Source: an uncultured Shinella sp. (lineage in GTDB: Bacteria > Pseudomonadota > Alphaproteobacteria > Rhizobiales > Rhizobiaceae). From it: 64,000 bases of DNA. The notes under the pieces were generated by a model. It did not search any database. It was given only the letters and a program-made list of their open reading frames with translations, and was not told the origin of the DNA. The stretch is from positions 47,759 through 111,758 of the forward strand of contig NZ_CAMLFY010000003.1 of NCBI RefSeq assembly GCF_946479415.1. The letters are read 5' to 3'. Shown one piece after another: positions 1-8,689 of this stretch (positions within the stretch are counted from its first letter, which is position 1; every line of letters starts with the position of its first letter). The position numbers and the translations under genes were made by a program.

Positions 1-52
1 CAAACGAAAATGGCGGCCGAAGCCGCCATGTCCGTGGTCCTGATAGGCCGGA

Positions 53-1378
53 TCAAATGTTGTTCTGCAGCACGTCGCACAGCTTGCCGAACAGCTCGTC
101 GATCTCCGGCTTCTCGATGATCAGCGGCGGTGACAGCGCGATGATATCGCCCGTCGTGCGGATGAGCAGGCCCTTTTCATAGGCCTTGAGGAAGGCATTG
201 AAGGCGCGCTTGGTCGGTTCGCCGGCAATCGGCGACAGTTCGATGGCGCCGATCAGGCCGACATTTCTGACGTCGATGACATTGGGGCAATCGCGCAGCG
301 AATGCAGGCCGTCTTCCCAGTAGGAAGCGAGTTCGGCGGCGCGCGTCAGCAGGCCTTCTTCCTTGTAGGTGTCGAGTGTGCCGAGTGCCGCGGCGCAGGC
401 GATCGGGTTGCCGGAATAGGTGTAGCCGTGGAAGAACTCGATCATGTGTTCCGGGCCGTTCATGAACGTGTCGTGGATTTCCGACGTCACGAAGACGGCG
501 CCCATCGGGATCACGCCGTTGGTCAGGCCCTTGGCGGTGGTGATGATGTCGGGCTTCACATCGAAATACTGCGCGGCGAAGGGTGCGCCGAGGCGGCCGA
601 AGCCGGTGATGACTTCGTCGAAGATCAGCAGGATGCCGTGCTGCGTGCAGATTTCGCGCAGCTTCTGGAGATAGCCCTTCGGCGGGATGAGCACGCCGGT
701 GGAGCCGGCGACCGGCTCGACGATGACGGCGGCGATGGTGGAGGCGTCATGCAGTGTGATGATACGCTGCAATTCGCTGGCGATGTCGCCGCCATGCTCC
801 GGCTCGCCGCGCGAAAAGGCGTTCTTGTCCGGGAAGTGGGTGTGCGGCATGTGGTCGACGCCGGTCAGAAGCGTGCCGAACATCTTGCGGTTGGAGACGA
901 TGCCGCCGACGGAAATGCCGCCGAAATTGACGCCGTGATAGCCGCGCTCGCGACCGATCAGACGGAAGCGCGAGCCGTCGCCCTTGGCGCGATGATAGGC
1001 GAGCGCCACCTTCAGCGCGGTCTCGACCGATTCCGAGCCGGAATTGGTGTAGAGCACGTGGTTCATGCCTTCAGGGGCGATATCGACGAGGCGGTTGGCC
1101 AGCTCGAAGGCCTTGGGATGGCCGAGCTGGAAGGCGGGCGCATAATCCAGTTCGCCGGCCTGCTCGCGGATCGCCTCGGTGATCTTCGGGCGACAGTGGC
1201 CGGCGTTGACGCACCAGAGGCCGGCCGTGCCGTCCAGCACCTGGCGGCCGTCATGGGTGGTGTAATACATGTCCTTGGCGCCGACGAAGAGCCGCGGTTC
1301 CTTCTTGAACTGCCGGTTTGCCGTGAACGGCATCCAGAAGGCGCGCAGATCGTTGGGTGTGTTGAGGCGGTTGGACAT
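53..1378 (-). CDS. Class III omega-amino acid:pyruvate-type aminotransferase
   Basis: This 441-residue PLP enzyme belongs to fold type I, class III. Such enzymes move an amino group from an omega-amino acid or amine (for example beta-alanine) to pyruvate in the cytoplasm. The usual landmarks are present: the phosphate-binding stretch TNSGSESVETAL near residues 111-122, the cofactor aspartate in DEVITGFGR (D254), and the Schiff-base lysine in TTAKGLTNG (K283). Length is normal for the family. ATG is preceded on the minus strand by GGAGA. It stands alone, about 130 bp past the next minus-strand gene. Substrate cannot be read from sequence; beta-alanine, taurine or putrescine are all possible. 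Confidence 0.9.
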   Translation of the reverse strand: MSNRLNTPNDLRAFWMPFTANRQFKKEPRLFVGAKDMYYTTHDGRQVLDGTAGLWCVNAGHCRPKITEAIREQAGELDYAPAFQLGHPKAFELANRLVDIAPEGMNHVLYTNSGSESVETALKVALAYHRAKGDGSRFRLIGRERGYHGVNFGGISVGGIVSNRKMFGTLLTGVDHMPHTHFPDKNAFSRGEPEHGGDIASELQRIITLHDASTIAAVIVEPVAGSTGVLIPPKGYLQKLREICTQHGILLIFDEVITGFGRLGAPFAAQYFDVKPDIITTAKGLTNGVIPMGAVFVTSEIHDTFMNGPEHMIEFFHGYTYSGNPIACAAALGTLDTYKEEGLLTRAAELASYWEDGLHSLRDCPNVIDVRNVGLIGAIELSPIAGEPTKRAFNAFLKAYEKGLLIRTTGDIIALSPPLIIEKPEIDELFGKLCDVLQNNI

Positions 1379-1506
1379 GCGGTCTCTCCATGATGCTTGG
1401 AATGTGGGGCCAGCCCGGATGGTGATTTTTACCTGATGGTCAAATTATCAAGACGCCCGGGGGCGTCAAGCGATGTTCGCCGGCCGGTCGGAGCGCTTTT
1501 GGGGGC

Positions 1507-1746
1507 TTAATCGGCCTTTTCGAAGATCAGTTTCACCACGAACTTGCCGTTCGCCTTTGCCTTGGTCTTGGTCGTCACTTTGACGGGCACGCCGAAATGC
1601 GCCTCTGCCTTGGCGATCGCGTCCCGCGCCTCGGCGACGGCGGCCAGATAGGCGCTGTTGTCGCGTTTCGGTTCGTTGACGATGTCGCTGATGAGCGCGT
1701 CCATCTCGCTGCGGGGTTTGCGCAAGGTCTTGCTCCAACGTTCCAA
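1507..1746 (-). CDS. Small basic hypothetical protein
   Basis: A possible protein of 79 residues from a TTG codon, or 65 residues from the internal ATG at 1704 (MDALISDIVNEPK). I do not recognise it. The composition looks like a real protein: a helical middle (AYLAAVAEARDAIAKAEAHF) and a Lys-rich end (TKTKAKANGKF). Neither start has a convincing ribosome site. The TTG lies against the nolR terminator, which favours the ATG. Coding status is likely but not certain. Confidence 0.45.
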   Translation of the reverse strand: MERWSKTLRKPRSEMDALISDIVNEPKRDNSAYLAAVAEARDAIAKAEAHFGVPVKVTTKTKAKANGKFVVKLIFEKAD

Positions 1747-1777
1747 AACAAAACGCCCCGGACAATTATCCGGGGCG
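1742..1777 (-). terminator. Rho-independent terminator of nolR
   Basis: A perfect 9-bp stem (1754-1762 with 1769-1777) with a 6-nt loop. On the minus strand it is followed by GTTTTGTTTT, the expected U-rich tail. It lies 26 bp past the nolR stop. Confidence 0.85.
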
Positions 1778-1802
1778 ATGCGAAGCGACGGGTCGCGGCA
1801 AT

Positions 1803-2141
1803 TCAGGCGATGCGGAGCTTCTTTTCCGATGCGCCGTTGCCGGGGGCCTTGTAGATGCGGTCGAGCGCGTCGAGCACGGTAAGGACCGCATCTGACTTGC
1901 TGGAATAGTAGATGGTCTGGGCGTCACGACGGGTGGTCACGAGGTTCTGCGCGCGCAGCTTCGACAGGTGCTGCGAGAGCGCCGACTGGCTGAGACCGAC
2001 CTGACCCGCAAGCGCGCCGACGGCAATCTCGCCCTCGACCAGAACCTTCAGGATCAGGAGGCGTTTCGGGTTCGCCATGGCGGAAAGAAAGTCGGATGCA
2101 ACTTCGGCCTGCGCATGTTCTGCGTCTGAAATCTTGTCCAT
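1803..2141 (-). CDS. nolR: NolR-type ArsR/SmtB winged-helix regulator
   Basis: A 112-residue ArsR-family DNA-binding protein. The core from FLSAMANPKRLLIL through VGALAGQVGLSQSALSQHL to LRAQNLVTTRRDAQTIYYSS is, from memory, nearly the same as rhizobial NolR, a global regulator first known as repressor of nodulation genes in Sinorhizobium. The recognition helix is SQSALSQHLSKLR, about residues 50-62. There are no cysteines, so it is not a thiol or metal-sensing ArsR protein of the arsenic or BigR kind. The start is supported by AAAGGAG seven bases upstream. It is monocistronic with its own terminator. Presence of nolR does not prove this strain nodulates; the gene is common across Rhizobiaceae. 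Confidence 0.8.
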   Translation of the reverse strand: MDKISDAEHAQAEVASDFLSAMANPKRLLILKVLVEGEIAVGALAGQVGLSQSALSQHLSKLRAQNLVTTRRDAQTIYYSSKSDAVLTVLDALDRIYKAPGNGASEKKLRIA

Positions 2142-2199
2142 CTGAAACTCCTTTGGGCGTTTCCGCTTTCAAATCATGTGATTTTCAATCAATCCGCTT

Positions 2200-2215
2200 G
2201 TTAGCATATAAGCAA
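2200..2215. promoter_or_regulatory. Possible NolR self-operator upstream of nolR
   Basis: TTAG, nine bases, then AA matches most of the published NolR target (A/T)TTAG-N9-A(T/A); the first base is G here. It lies about 60 bp upstream of the nolR start. The motif is short and may be chance. Confidence 0.35.
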
Positions 2216-2324
2216 AATACCTCTCATCAATTGCAAAAAATGGGGGTAGGGTGCACGCATAGCGGTAGCGCTTTCTCTCAATGGTAGGCATTCGAAGCGA
2301 ATAGACCCCGCAATCGCAGGCGTT

Positions 2325-3089
2325 TCAGCCGTCTGCTCTTGCTTCGCGGAGCAAACGCGCGAGTTCTGCACGCAGTTCCGAGGCCTGATCAAGTTCGCGT
2401 GAAAACTCCAATCGCTTCAATTTGTCGCCGCTCGCAAGGTCTATGCCGGCCGCGTCGAGGCCCACGATGATCCAGTCACCCTCCCTGGCGCCGCAATAGT
2501 GGCGGGCATAGATGCCGGCGGCTTCCGCATGGTCGCTGTTCATGTGCTCTACGGCGCCGGTCTCCATCTCGGCCAGTGCGCCTCGGGCGGCGGAACGAAT
2601 CAGCAGGTCCTCGGCCGTCAGCACGAATGCCTTGCCGAAACCGCCGTTGAGATGGGCGCGCAACGGCACGAGGCGGAAGAAGGCGAAATCGGGGAAATCG
2701 ACATAGAGCTTTGCCTTCGGGTGTCGGCGCACGAAGCGTTCGCGCAGCGCCGCATGGGCATCGCTGTCGCGGGCAATTTCTGCGGCTTCGCAGATCACGG
2801 TGAGGCGCGGATGGGCGAGTGGATCGCCCTTGCCGGGTTCGCCTGCGAGCAGCGAGGCGCGCGGGTCGGCGCGCAGCGCCTGGGTGTGCACCGACAGCGC
2901 CGAGACGAGAATGACGGGCGTGCCGTCCGTGTCGGTGCCGGTCAGCGTGCGGCTGGCGAAGGGCGTGCCGGTTTCCGGTTCGAGGACAGCGAGCGCGCAG
3001 CTGCGGGCGGAGCGCAACAGGGTGCGGGCAAGGCGGCGGGCCTCGTCGTCCGTTTCGCGCAGCACGCTCGGCTTGTCCTTCTCCGTCAT
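2325..3089 (-). CDS. HugZ-like haem-utilisation / pyridoxamine oxidase-fold protein
   Basis: A 254-residue protein of the split-barrel flavin-reductase fold with a C-terminal DUF2470 domain (MNSDHAEAAGIYARHY, near residue 180). That pairing is typical of HugZ, a haem-binding or haem-degrading protein used in iron acquisition. The N-terminal barrel runs from about 15 to 150 (SCALAVLEPETGTPFASRTL). ATG at 3089 was chosen because GGGAGA precedes it; an upstream in-frame extension lacks a ribosome site. It lies 81 bp past choV, with a terminator between. No haem transporter genes are next to it, so a role in iron supply is family inference. Confidence 0.75.
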   Translation of the reverse strand: MTEKDKPSVLRETDDEARRLARTLLRSARSCALAVLEPETGTPFASRTLTGTDTDGTPVILVSALSVHTQALRADPRASLLAGEPGKGDPLAHPRLTVICEAAEIARDSDAHAALRERFVRRHPKAKLYVDFPDFAFFRLVPLRAHLNGGFGKAFVLTAEDLLIRSAARGALAEMETGAVEHMNSDHAEAAGIYARHYCGAREGDWIIVGLDAAGIDLASGDKLKRLEFSRELDQASELRAELARLLREARADG

Positions 3090-3113
3090 CTCGTTCTCCC
3101 GGTCTTGGCAATG

Positions 3114-3146
3114 AAAAAGGCAGCGCCCGTTTCCGAGCACTGCCTT
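3114..3146 (-). terminator. Terminator of the choXWV operon
   Basis: A 10-bp stem (3117-3126 with 3137-3146; one G-U pair on the minus-strand RNA) followed on the minus strand by a run of T. It sits 25 bp past the choV stop. Confidence 0.75.
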
Positions 3147-3170
3147 ATCTAATCCGATCCAAGCGGGCTG

Positions 3171-4214
3171 TCAGCCGCGGCGGCGGTGCCGCGTCAATCC
3201 GTTCACGATATCCTGCGCGTTGATCGTGCCGATGACCGTGCCGTTATCGACCACGCCGACATTGCCCGGCGTGCGCGACATGGCGTCGAGGATGTCGACG
3301 AGCGGGGTCTGGGCGGTCGCCGTCGCGGTCACACCGCCATTGCCGGAGGCGCCGTGCTGCATGACGTCTGCCGCGGTCAGCATGTTGATCGGGTTCATGT
3401 TCTGCACGAAATCCGCGACATACTGGTTCGCCGGGTTCTTCACGATCTCCTGCGGCGTGCCGCACTGGATGATGCGCCCGCCTTCCATGATGGCAATGCG
3501 GTTGCCGATGCGGAAGGCCTCGTCCAGATCGTGGCTGACGAAGATGATCGTCTTCTTCAGCCGGCGCTGGAACTCCAGCAGTTCGTCCTGCAGGCGTGTG
3601 CGGATCAGCGGGTCGAGCGCCGAGAACGGCTCGTCCATCAGGAGGATCGGCGCGCCTGTCGCAAAGGCGCGGGCGAGGCCGACGCGCTGCTGCATGCCGC
3701 CGGAGAGTTCGTTGACCTTGCGGTTGGCCCACTTGGTCAGGTTGACGAGTTCGAGCTGCTCAGCGACGCGCGCCTTGCGCTCGGCCTCCGGCACATTGGC
3801 AAGCTCGAGACCGAAGCCGACATTGTCGGCGACGGTGCGCCAGGGCAGGAGCGCGAACTGCTGGAACACCATGGATACGGTGTGCATGCGGAAGTCGCGC
3901 AGCGCCTTGGGCGTCGTCGCATAGGGATTGACGAAGCTGCTGCCGGCCTTGACCTGCACCTCGCCGCGCACCACGGGGGCAAGCCCGTTGACGGCGCGCA
4001 GCAGCGTCGACTTGCCGGAGCCCGACAGGCCCATCAGCACGAGGATCTCGCCCTCGGTGATCGACAGGGTGGCGTCGGCCACGCCGAGCACGAGGCCGGT
4101 TTCCGCGCCGATCTCGTCACGCGACTTGCCGGCATCGGCGAGCGCAAGGGCTCGTTGGGGACTGTCGCCGAAGATGATGGAGACGTTCTTGAAGACGACG
4201 GATTCGGTCATCAT
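3171..4214 (-). CDS. choV: Choline ABC transporter ATPase
   Basis: A 347-residue ATP-binding subunit that powers choline uptake with ChoW and ChoX. Motifs in order: Walker A GLSGSGKST (about residue 62), the Q-loop in MVFQQFALLPW, signature LSGGMQQRVGLARA, Walker B ILLMDEPFSALD and the switch histidine in VSHD. The ATPase core is followed by a short CBS-like tail (about 290-345), as in ProV/OpuAA-type osmolyte importers, where it can sense ionic strength. GGAG precedes the first ATG; the next codon is also ATG. The start overlaps the choW stop by 4 nt, so the two are translationally coupled. Confidence 0.88.
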   Translation of the reverse strand: MMTESVVFKNVSIIFGDSPQRALALADAGKSRDEIGAETGLVLGVADATLSITEGEILVLMGLSGSGKSTLLRAVNGLAPVVRGEVQVKAGSSFVNPYATTPKALRDFRMHTVSMVFQQFALLPWRTVADNVGFGLELANVPEAERKARVAEQLELVNLTKWANRKVNELSGGMQQRVGLARAFATGAPILLMDEPFSALDPLIRTRLQDELLEFQRRLKKTIIFVSHDLDEAFRIGNRIAIMEGGRIIQCGTPQEIVKNPANQYVADFVQNMNPINMLTAADVMQHGASGNGGVTATATAQTPLVDILDAMSRTPGNVGVVDNGTVIGTINAQDIVNGLTRHRRRG

Positions 4215-5080
4215 GCGTCTCCATCATCGGAAGAGCGGAAGAGGCGGTCGAGGATGATCGCCAGAATGACGATACAGAGGCCGGCCTCGAAGCCCATGGA
4301 GATGTTCACGGTGTTGAGCGCGCGTACCACGGGAACGCCAAGACCCTTGGCGCCGACGAGGGCGGCGATGACCACCATCGACAGCGAGAGCATGATGGTC
4401 TGTGTGAGACCGGCCATGATCTGCGGTGTGGCGAAGGGCAGCTCGACCTTGCGCAGCACCTGGCTCGGTGTCGCGCCGAACGCCTGGGCGGCTTCGACCA
4501 GCGAGGGCGGTGTCGAGATGATGCCGAGGCGGGTGAGGCGGATCGGCGCGGGGATGGCGAAGATCACGGTCGCGATCAGGCCCGGCACCATGCCGAGGCC
4601 GAAGAGGATGAGCGCCGGGATGAGATAGACGAAGGTCGGGATCGTCTGCATCAGGTCGAGCGCGGGCCGCAGGATCGAGTAGAACCAGGGGCGGCGGGCG
4701 GCGGCGATGCCGAGCGGAATGCCGACGACCATGCTGACGCCGGTGGCCGCGAGCACGAGTGCCAGCGTCTCCGTCGTTTCCTTCCAGTAGCCCTGGTTCA
4801 CGATGAGCAGCAGGCCGAGAAAGGTGAATACGGCGACGCCGATGGAGCGGCGAAAATACCAGCTGACGCCCGTGACGAGCACGATGAGGGCGATGGCATA
4901 ACCGAATTTGCCGCCGGCCGACGAGAAGGGGCCTTGCAGCAGGAAAAGCACGGCATCGATGCCGGCCTGCAGGAAGACTTTCAGGAAATCGAACAGGCCC
5001 TTGCCATTGGTCGTCAGCCAGCTGACGGCTTCCTTGGCGATCGGACCGATCGGAATTTTAGAGACGGTGAGCCAATCCAC
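4211..5080 (-). CDS. choW: Choline ABC transporter permease
   Basis: The inner-membrane permease of the choline importer, with about six hydrophobic helices and the EAA-type loop VEAAQAFGATPSQVLRKVELP that docks onto the ATPase. I place the start at GTG 5080 (VDWLTVSKIPIG), giving 289 residues, because that matches the usual N-terminus of rhizobial ChoW and GGGG lies upstream. An in-frame ATG at 5134 would add 18 Cys/Ser-rich residues that do not look like this family. It lies between choX and choV, with a strong hairpin in the choX-choW gap. Confidence 0.85.
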   Translation of the reverse strand: MDWLTVSKIPIGPIAKEAVSWLTTNGKGLFDFLKVFLQAGIDAVLFLLQGPFSSAGGKFGYAIALIVLVTGVSWYFRRSIGVAVFTFLGLLLIVNQGYWKETTETLALVLAATGVSMVVGIPLGIAAARRPWFYSILRPALDLMQTIPTFVYLIPALILFGLGMVPGLIATVIFAIPAPIRLTRLGIISTPPSLVEAAQAFGATPSQVLRKVELPFATPQIMAGLTQTIMLSLSMVVIAALVGAKGLGVPVVRALNTVNISMGFEAGLCIVILAIILDRLFRSSDDGDA

Positions 5081-5191
5081 GGCAGCGAGCCCCAGTCTGG
5101 AGGTTGACGACGATATGCAACAAGCGTTTCGCAATTCCGGACATCACGCCGTCCGGCAGTTTTGCGGGAGGTGCACTATCCGGAGAGAAGA

Positions 5192-5218
5192 AGGGCGGGA
5201 AAGTTTCCTTCCCGCCCT
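5192..5218 (-). promoter_or_regulatory. Intergenic hairpin between choX and choW
   Basis: A perfect 10-bp stem (5192-5201 with 5209-5218) and 7-nt loop just past the choX stop. There is no U-run on the minus strand, so it is more likely an mRNA-stabilising or partial termination element than a full terminator. Such hairpins let the binding protein be made in excess over the permease. Confidence 0.6.
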
Positions 5219-5229
5219 ATTCTTGCCTG

Positions 5230-6189
5230 TTAGAGACCAAGCGCGGTTTTGACCGCCGGCAGGCCTTCGCCGCTGCCGTCCTTGGTGGTCACGCCTGCGA
5301 GCCACGGCTCGATGGCGGCGGGGTTCGCCTTGATCCAGTCGGTTGCTGCTGCTTCCGGGTCCTGGCCGTCGTTCAGGATCTTGCCCATGACCTGGTTTTC
5401 CATTTCCAGCGAGAACTTGAGGTTCTGGAGGAACTTGCCGACATTCGGGCACTCGGTCACGTACCCCTTGCGCACGTTGGTATAGACCGTCGCGCCACCG
5501 AAGTTGGGTCCGAAGATGTCGTCGCCGCCGGTCAGGTAGGTCAGCTTGAAGTTGGCGTTCATCGGATGGGGTTCCCAACCGAGGAAGACGATCGGCGAGC
5601 CGTCGCCTTCGGCACGCGCGACTTCGGCCAGCATGCCCTGTTCGGAAGATTCGACCACTTCGAAGCCGGTCAGCTCGAACTTGTTGGCCGAGACCATGTC
5701 GATGATCAGGCGGTTGCCGTCATTGCCGGGCTCGATGCCGTAGATCTTGGAGCCGAGTGCGTCCTTCTGCTTGGCGATGTCGGCGAAATCCTTGATGCCG
5801 AGCTCGGCGCCCTTGGCATTGGTCGCGAGCGTGTACTTCGCGCCCTCAAGGTTTTCGCGCACGGTCTCGACCGAGCCGTCGTCGCGGAATGGCTTGATAT
5901 CGGCTTCCTGGGTCGGCATCCAGTTGCCGAGGAAGACGTCGATGTCCTTGTTGCTGAGCGAGGTATAGGTAACCGGAACCGAGAGAACGGTGACTTCCGT
6001 CTCGTAGCCGAGGCCCTTCAGGATGACGCTTGCGGTGGCGGTCGTGGAGGTCACGTCCGTCCAGCCGACATCCGAGAACCGGACCTTGCCGCAGCTTTCG
6101 CCTTCTGCCGCCGAGGCGCCGGCAACGCCGAGCGCGATGACGGAAACGGCGGCGGCAAGCAGTGTCTTCAATGGTGATGCAGTCTTCAT
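5230..6189 (-). CDS. choX: Periplasmic choline-binding protein
   Basis: A 319-residue solute-binding protein (OpuAC/ProX type) with a Sec signal peptide ending near ASAAEG (residue 28). It captures choline in the periplasm and hands it to ChoWV. The residues that box the quaternary amine in S. meliloti ChoX, as I recall them, are all present at matching positions by my count: W43 and D45 (VGWTDV), W90 (FLGNWM), Y119 (AKYT), N156 (EPGND) and W205 (FLGWEP). This is strong support for choline over glycine betaine or proline. GGGGAG precedes the ATG. It is the first gene of choXWV. Confidence 0.92.
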   Translation of the reverse strand: MKTASPLKTLLAAAVSVIALGVAGASAAEGESCGKVRFSDVGWTDVTSTTATASVILKGLGYETEVTVLSVPVTYTSLSNKDIDVFLGNWMPTQEADIKPFRDDGSVETVRENLEGAKYTLATNAKGAELGIKDFADIAKQKDALGSKIYGIEPGNDGNRLIIDMVSANKFELTGFEVVESSEQGMLAEVARAEGDGSPIVFLGWEPHPMNANFKLTYLTGGDDIFGPNFGGATVYTNVRKGYVTECPNVGKFLQNLKFSLEMENQVMGKILNDGQDPEAAATDWIKANPAAIEPWLAGVTTKDGSGEGLPAVKTALGL

Positions 6190-6418
6190 TTTGTAGCTCC
6201 CCTTATAACTGGTGTTTTAGCCAATCATCAAAACGATATGCTTTCAAGCACCTTGGCGTAGCCGGAACACCCTGAATCGTCCAATTAATTTCACGCCTGT
6301 TCGCAATTTCGCACATGGATGTCGCAACGGATGGGCCGCGCTGATTTCTGTGGTTTTCGGCCCTTTTCGGCTGGAAAATCGCGCCTCGCCGGGTCATGAC
6401 GCGAGGACGGAGAAAATC

Positions 6419-7006
6419 ATGGCCAAACTCTATTTCAGTTACGCGACGATGAACGCGGGCAAGTCGACGCTGCTCCTGCAGGCGTCCTACAACTATCAGG
6501 AACGCGGCATGCGCACGGCGATCTTCATCGCCTCCTTCGACGACCGCGCCGGCGCCGGCCGGATCTCCTCGCGCATCGGGCTCTCCTCCGATGCCATCGC
6601 CTTCGACCACACGGACGATCTCTACCGCCATATCGAAGCGCTGAAGGGTGATGGCGGGAAAGACATCGCCTGTGTCTTCGTCGACGAGGCGCAGTTTCTC
6701 TCCGAAGAGCAGGTCTGGCAACTCGCCCGCGTCGCCGACCGGCTCTCCATTCCCGTCATGGCCTATGGCCTGCGCACGGATTTCCAGGGCAAGCTGTTTC
6801 CCGGCTCGAAGGCGCTGCTCGCCATCGCCGACGAAATGCGTGAAGTGCGCACCATCTGCCATTGCGGCCGCAAGGCGACCATGGTCGTGCGCCTCGGCGC
6901 CGACGGCAAGGTGGCGAAGTCCGGCGCGCAGGTGGAAATCGGCGGCAATGACAAGTACGTTTCCTATTGCCGCCGCCACTGGGACGACATCATGAACGCC
7001 GAGTGA
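6419..7006 (+). CDS. tdk: Thymidine kinase
   Basis: A 195-residue type II thymidine kinase that phosphorylates thymidine in the salvage pathway. Seen: P-loop MNAGKST near residue 11, Walker B-like CVFVDEAQFL, the lasso region with TDFQGKLFPGS, and zinc-ligand cysteines in CHCGRKA and YCRRHW. ATG at 6419 has GGAG eight bases before it; upstream in-frame codons are not conserved-looking. It is divergent from choX across 229 bp. Confidence 0.93.
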   Translation: MAKLYFSYATMNAGKSTLLLQASYNYQERGMRTAIFIASFDDRAGAGRISSRIGLSSDAIAFDHTDDLYRHIEALKGDGGKDIACVFVDEAQFLSEEQVWQLARVADRLSIPVMAYGLRTDFQGKLFPGSKALLAIADEMREVRTICHCGRKATMVVRLGADGKVAKSGAQVEIGGNDKYVSYCRRHWDDIMNAE

Positions 7007-7028
7007 GGCGAGGCGGCGAAGGGGACGA

Positions 7029-7406
7029 ATGATGAAACCGCTTTCGACACTTGCCATCTTCCTCTGTTTTGCCGCCCCGGCTTTTGCGGAGGGTGACGCG
7101 GTGGCCGGCAAGGCGGTGTTCAAGAAATGCGCGCCCTGCCATTCGACGGAACAGGTCAACCGCGTCGGGCCGACACTGTCGGGCATCATTGGGCGGCCTG
7201 TCGCGACGATCGAGGACTATAACTATTCCCCGGCCATGCGGGCCTTCGGCGAAGATGGCAAGGTGTGGAGCGAGGCGCAGATCGCCGAATATCTGATGTC
7301 GCCCAAGGCCATGGTGCCGGGCACGCGCATGACCTTTGCGGGCCTCAAGAAGATCGAGGATATCGCCAACCTCATCGCCTATCTCAAGGCGCCGGCCGGC
7401 TACTGA
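7029..7406 (+). CDS. Class I c-type cytochrome
   Basis: A 125-residue exported monohaem cytochrome c. A signal peptide (about 20 residues, ending FAEGD) is followed by the haem-attachment motif CAPCH, and the distal methionine is in PGTRMTFAG. The size and motif spacing fit small cytochrome c2/c550 electron carriers of the periplasm. It starts 22 bp after tdk and may be co-transcribed with it, though the two have no evident shared job. Confidence 0.88.
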   Translation: MMKPLSTLAIFLCFAAPAFAEGDAVAGKAVFKKCAPCHSTEQVNRVGPTLSGIIGRPVATIEDYNYSPAMRAFGEDGKVWSEAQIAEYLMSPKAMVPGTRMTFAGLKKIEDIANLIAYLKAPAGY

Positions 7407-7569
7407 CAGTCGGCAGAAAATTTGGCGCCGCCATCTTGCGGTGCGCCCGTCGTGTCACACATGTTCTCGCGGGGCAGGTTCCTATCTGTCTGAATTCGTA
7501 TAGTGTTGCCGCGATGGAATAAATCGGGCGACGAAGACGTCTGCCGTGGAGAACGTAAGGGGACAAGGC

Positions 7570-8658
7570 ATGGCCACACTTCAGAACTTCGACGCGGAAA
7601 TCGAAAAGACCCGCAGCGTCGTCAACCAGATGCGCAGCAAGATGGAACAGTCGAGCACCGTTCTCGACCAGTTCGCCAAGGCGGACACCAAGCTTGGCGA
7701 CGTCAATTTCGATATCGAGAACGCCCGTATCTCCGACGTCATCAACCAGCAGAAGGTGATGGAAGGCAATATCGCCGATCTCATCATCGGTCTTGAGGAT
7801 GCGACGAACATCTTCGGCACCGAATTCGAAAGTATGAAGAGCTATACGGGCTATGAAAAGTTCATCGGCATCTTCTCCAAGCAAAAGATGCAGCGCATGC
7901 GCACCGATCGCGTGCGCAATATGTCGCTGGCCGGCAATCTTCAGGAGCTACTCTCCAAGTCCGATACGATCGTCGGCATCCTGAAGGAGCAGAAGTCGAT
8001 CCTCGACCAGCGCTACAAGACCTCGGAAGCCAGCCTCGTGCAGGTGATCGAGCGCCGCAAGGGCACGATGACGAATCTGGAAGCGACCCAGAAGCGCATC
8101 GAGGAACTGAACCCGCTGCTGATGGATCTCGAAAACCGCATCGCCGCCTCGACGGACCAGAAGAGCCGCACGGAGCTCGAAGGTGAGCGCTCGGCGCTGG
8201 CGACCGAATACAACATGATGCAGGCGAAGGAGCAGGAGCTTCTGGCCGAAAGCCAGACGCTGGAACGCTATACCTCGATGTTCCAGACCTTCGTGGATTC
8301 GCTCAACAACCAGATCGCCGCGCAGAACACGCTGATCAACAAGCTGACCATCGATACCGAGCAGCGCATCGTGCTCTACAAGGCGCTGGAAGATTCGTTG
8401 AAAACGGCCGCCCAGCAGGACGTGGCGCACAAGATCAATACGCTCGGCAGCCAGGTCGATACGGCGGCGGAAGAGACCATGGCCGGCATCGGCTCGGCCT
8501 CGCAGCGCCATATCGGCGATCTCCTCGAAATGCACGAGAAGAACATGCTGGCGACACAGGACATCCAGCGCCGCAAGAAACTCGCCGACGACGCCTTTGC
8601 GCGGCGCTTCCAAGCCGTGATGGACAAGCACAACACCGCGAACTACGTGAAGCAGTGA
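7570..8658 (+). CDS. Long coiled-coil protein, distantly TelA-like
   Basis: A 362-residue, almost wholly helical protein with no signal peptide or membrane segment. Heptad-like charge patterns run from about residue 100 to 340. The layout of the second half (IVLYKALEDSLKTAAQQDVAHKINTLG) recalls TelA/KlaA 'toxic anion resistance' proteins, but this is a weak likeness and I would not assign tellurite resistance. ATG at 7570 is chosen for AAGGGG seven bases upstream; a GTG 24 bases earlier is in frame. It is the first gene of an uncharacterised operon reaching to 15776 and may be a scaffold for the AAA+ ATPase encoded there. Confidence 0.75.
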   Translation: MATLQNFDAEIEKTRSVVNQMRSKMEQSSTVLDQFAKADTKLGDVNFDIENARISDVINQQKVMEGNIADLIIGLEDATNIFGTEFESMKSYTGYEKFIGIFSKQKMQRMRTDRVRNMSLAGNLQELLSKSDTIVGILKEQKSILDQRYKTSEASLVQVIERRKGTMTNLEATQKRIEELNPLLMDLENRIAASTDQKSRTELEGERSALATEYNMMQAKEQELLAESQTLERYTSMFQTFVDSLNNQIAAQNTLINKLTIDTEQRIVLYKALEDSLKTAAQQDVAHKINTLGSQVDTAAEETMAGIGSASQRHIGDLLEMHEKNMLATQDIQRRKKLADDAFARRFQAVMDKHNTANYVKQ

Positions 8659-8689
8659 TGGTCCATGAGAAGGCCCTCTCTGCCTGCCG

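Noticed and set aside
6203..7189. Long open frame antisense to thymidine kinase
   Set aside because: It lies opposite a well-supported gene and its predicted product has no family features; open antisense frames are expected in GC-rich DNA.
7570..8658. Firm naming as tellurite-resistance TelA
   Set aside because: Only the helical layout and a short stretch are alike; no residue-level evidence supports that function.
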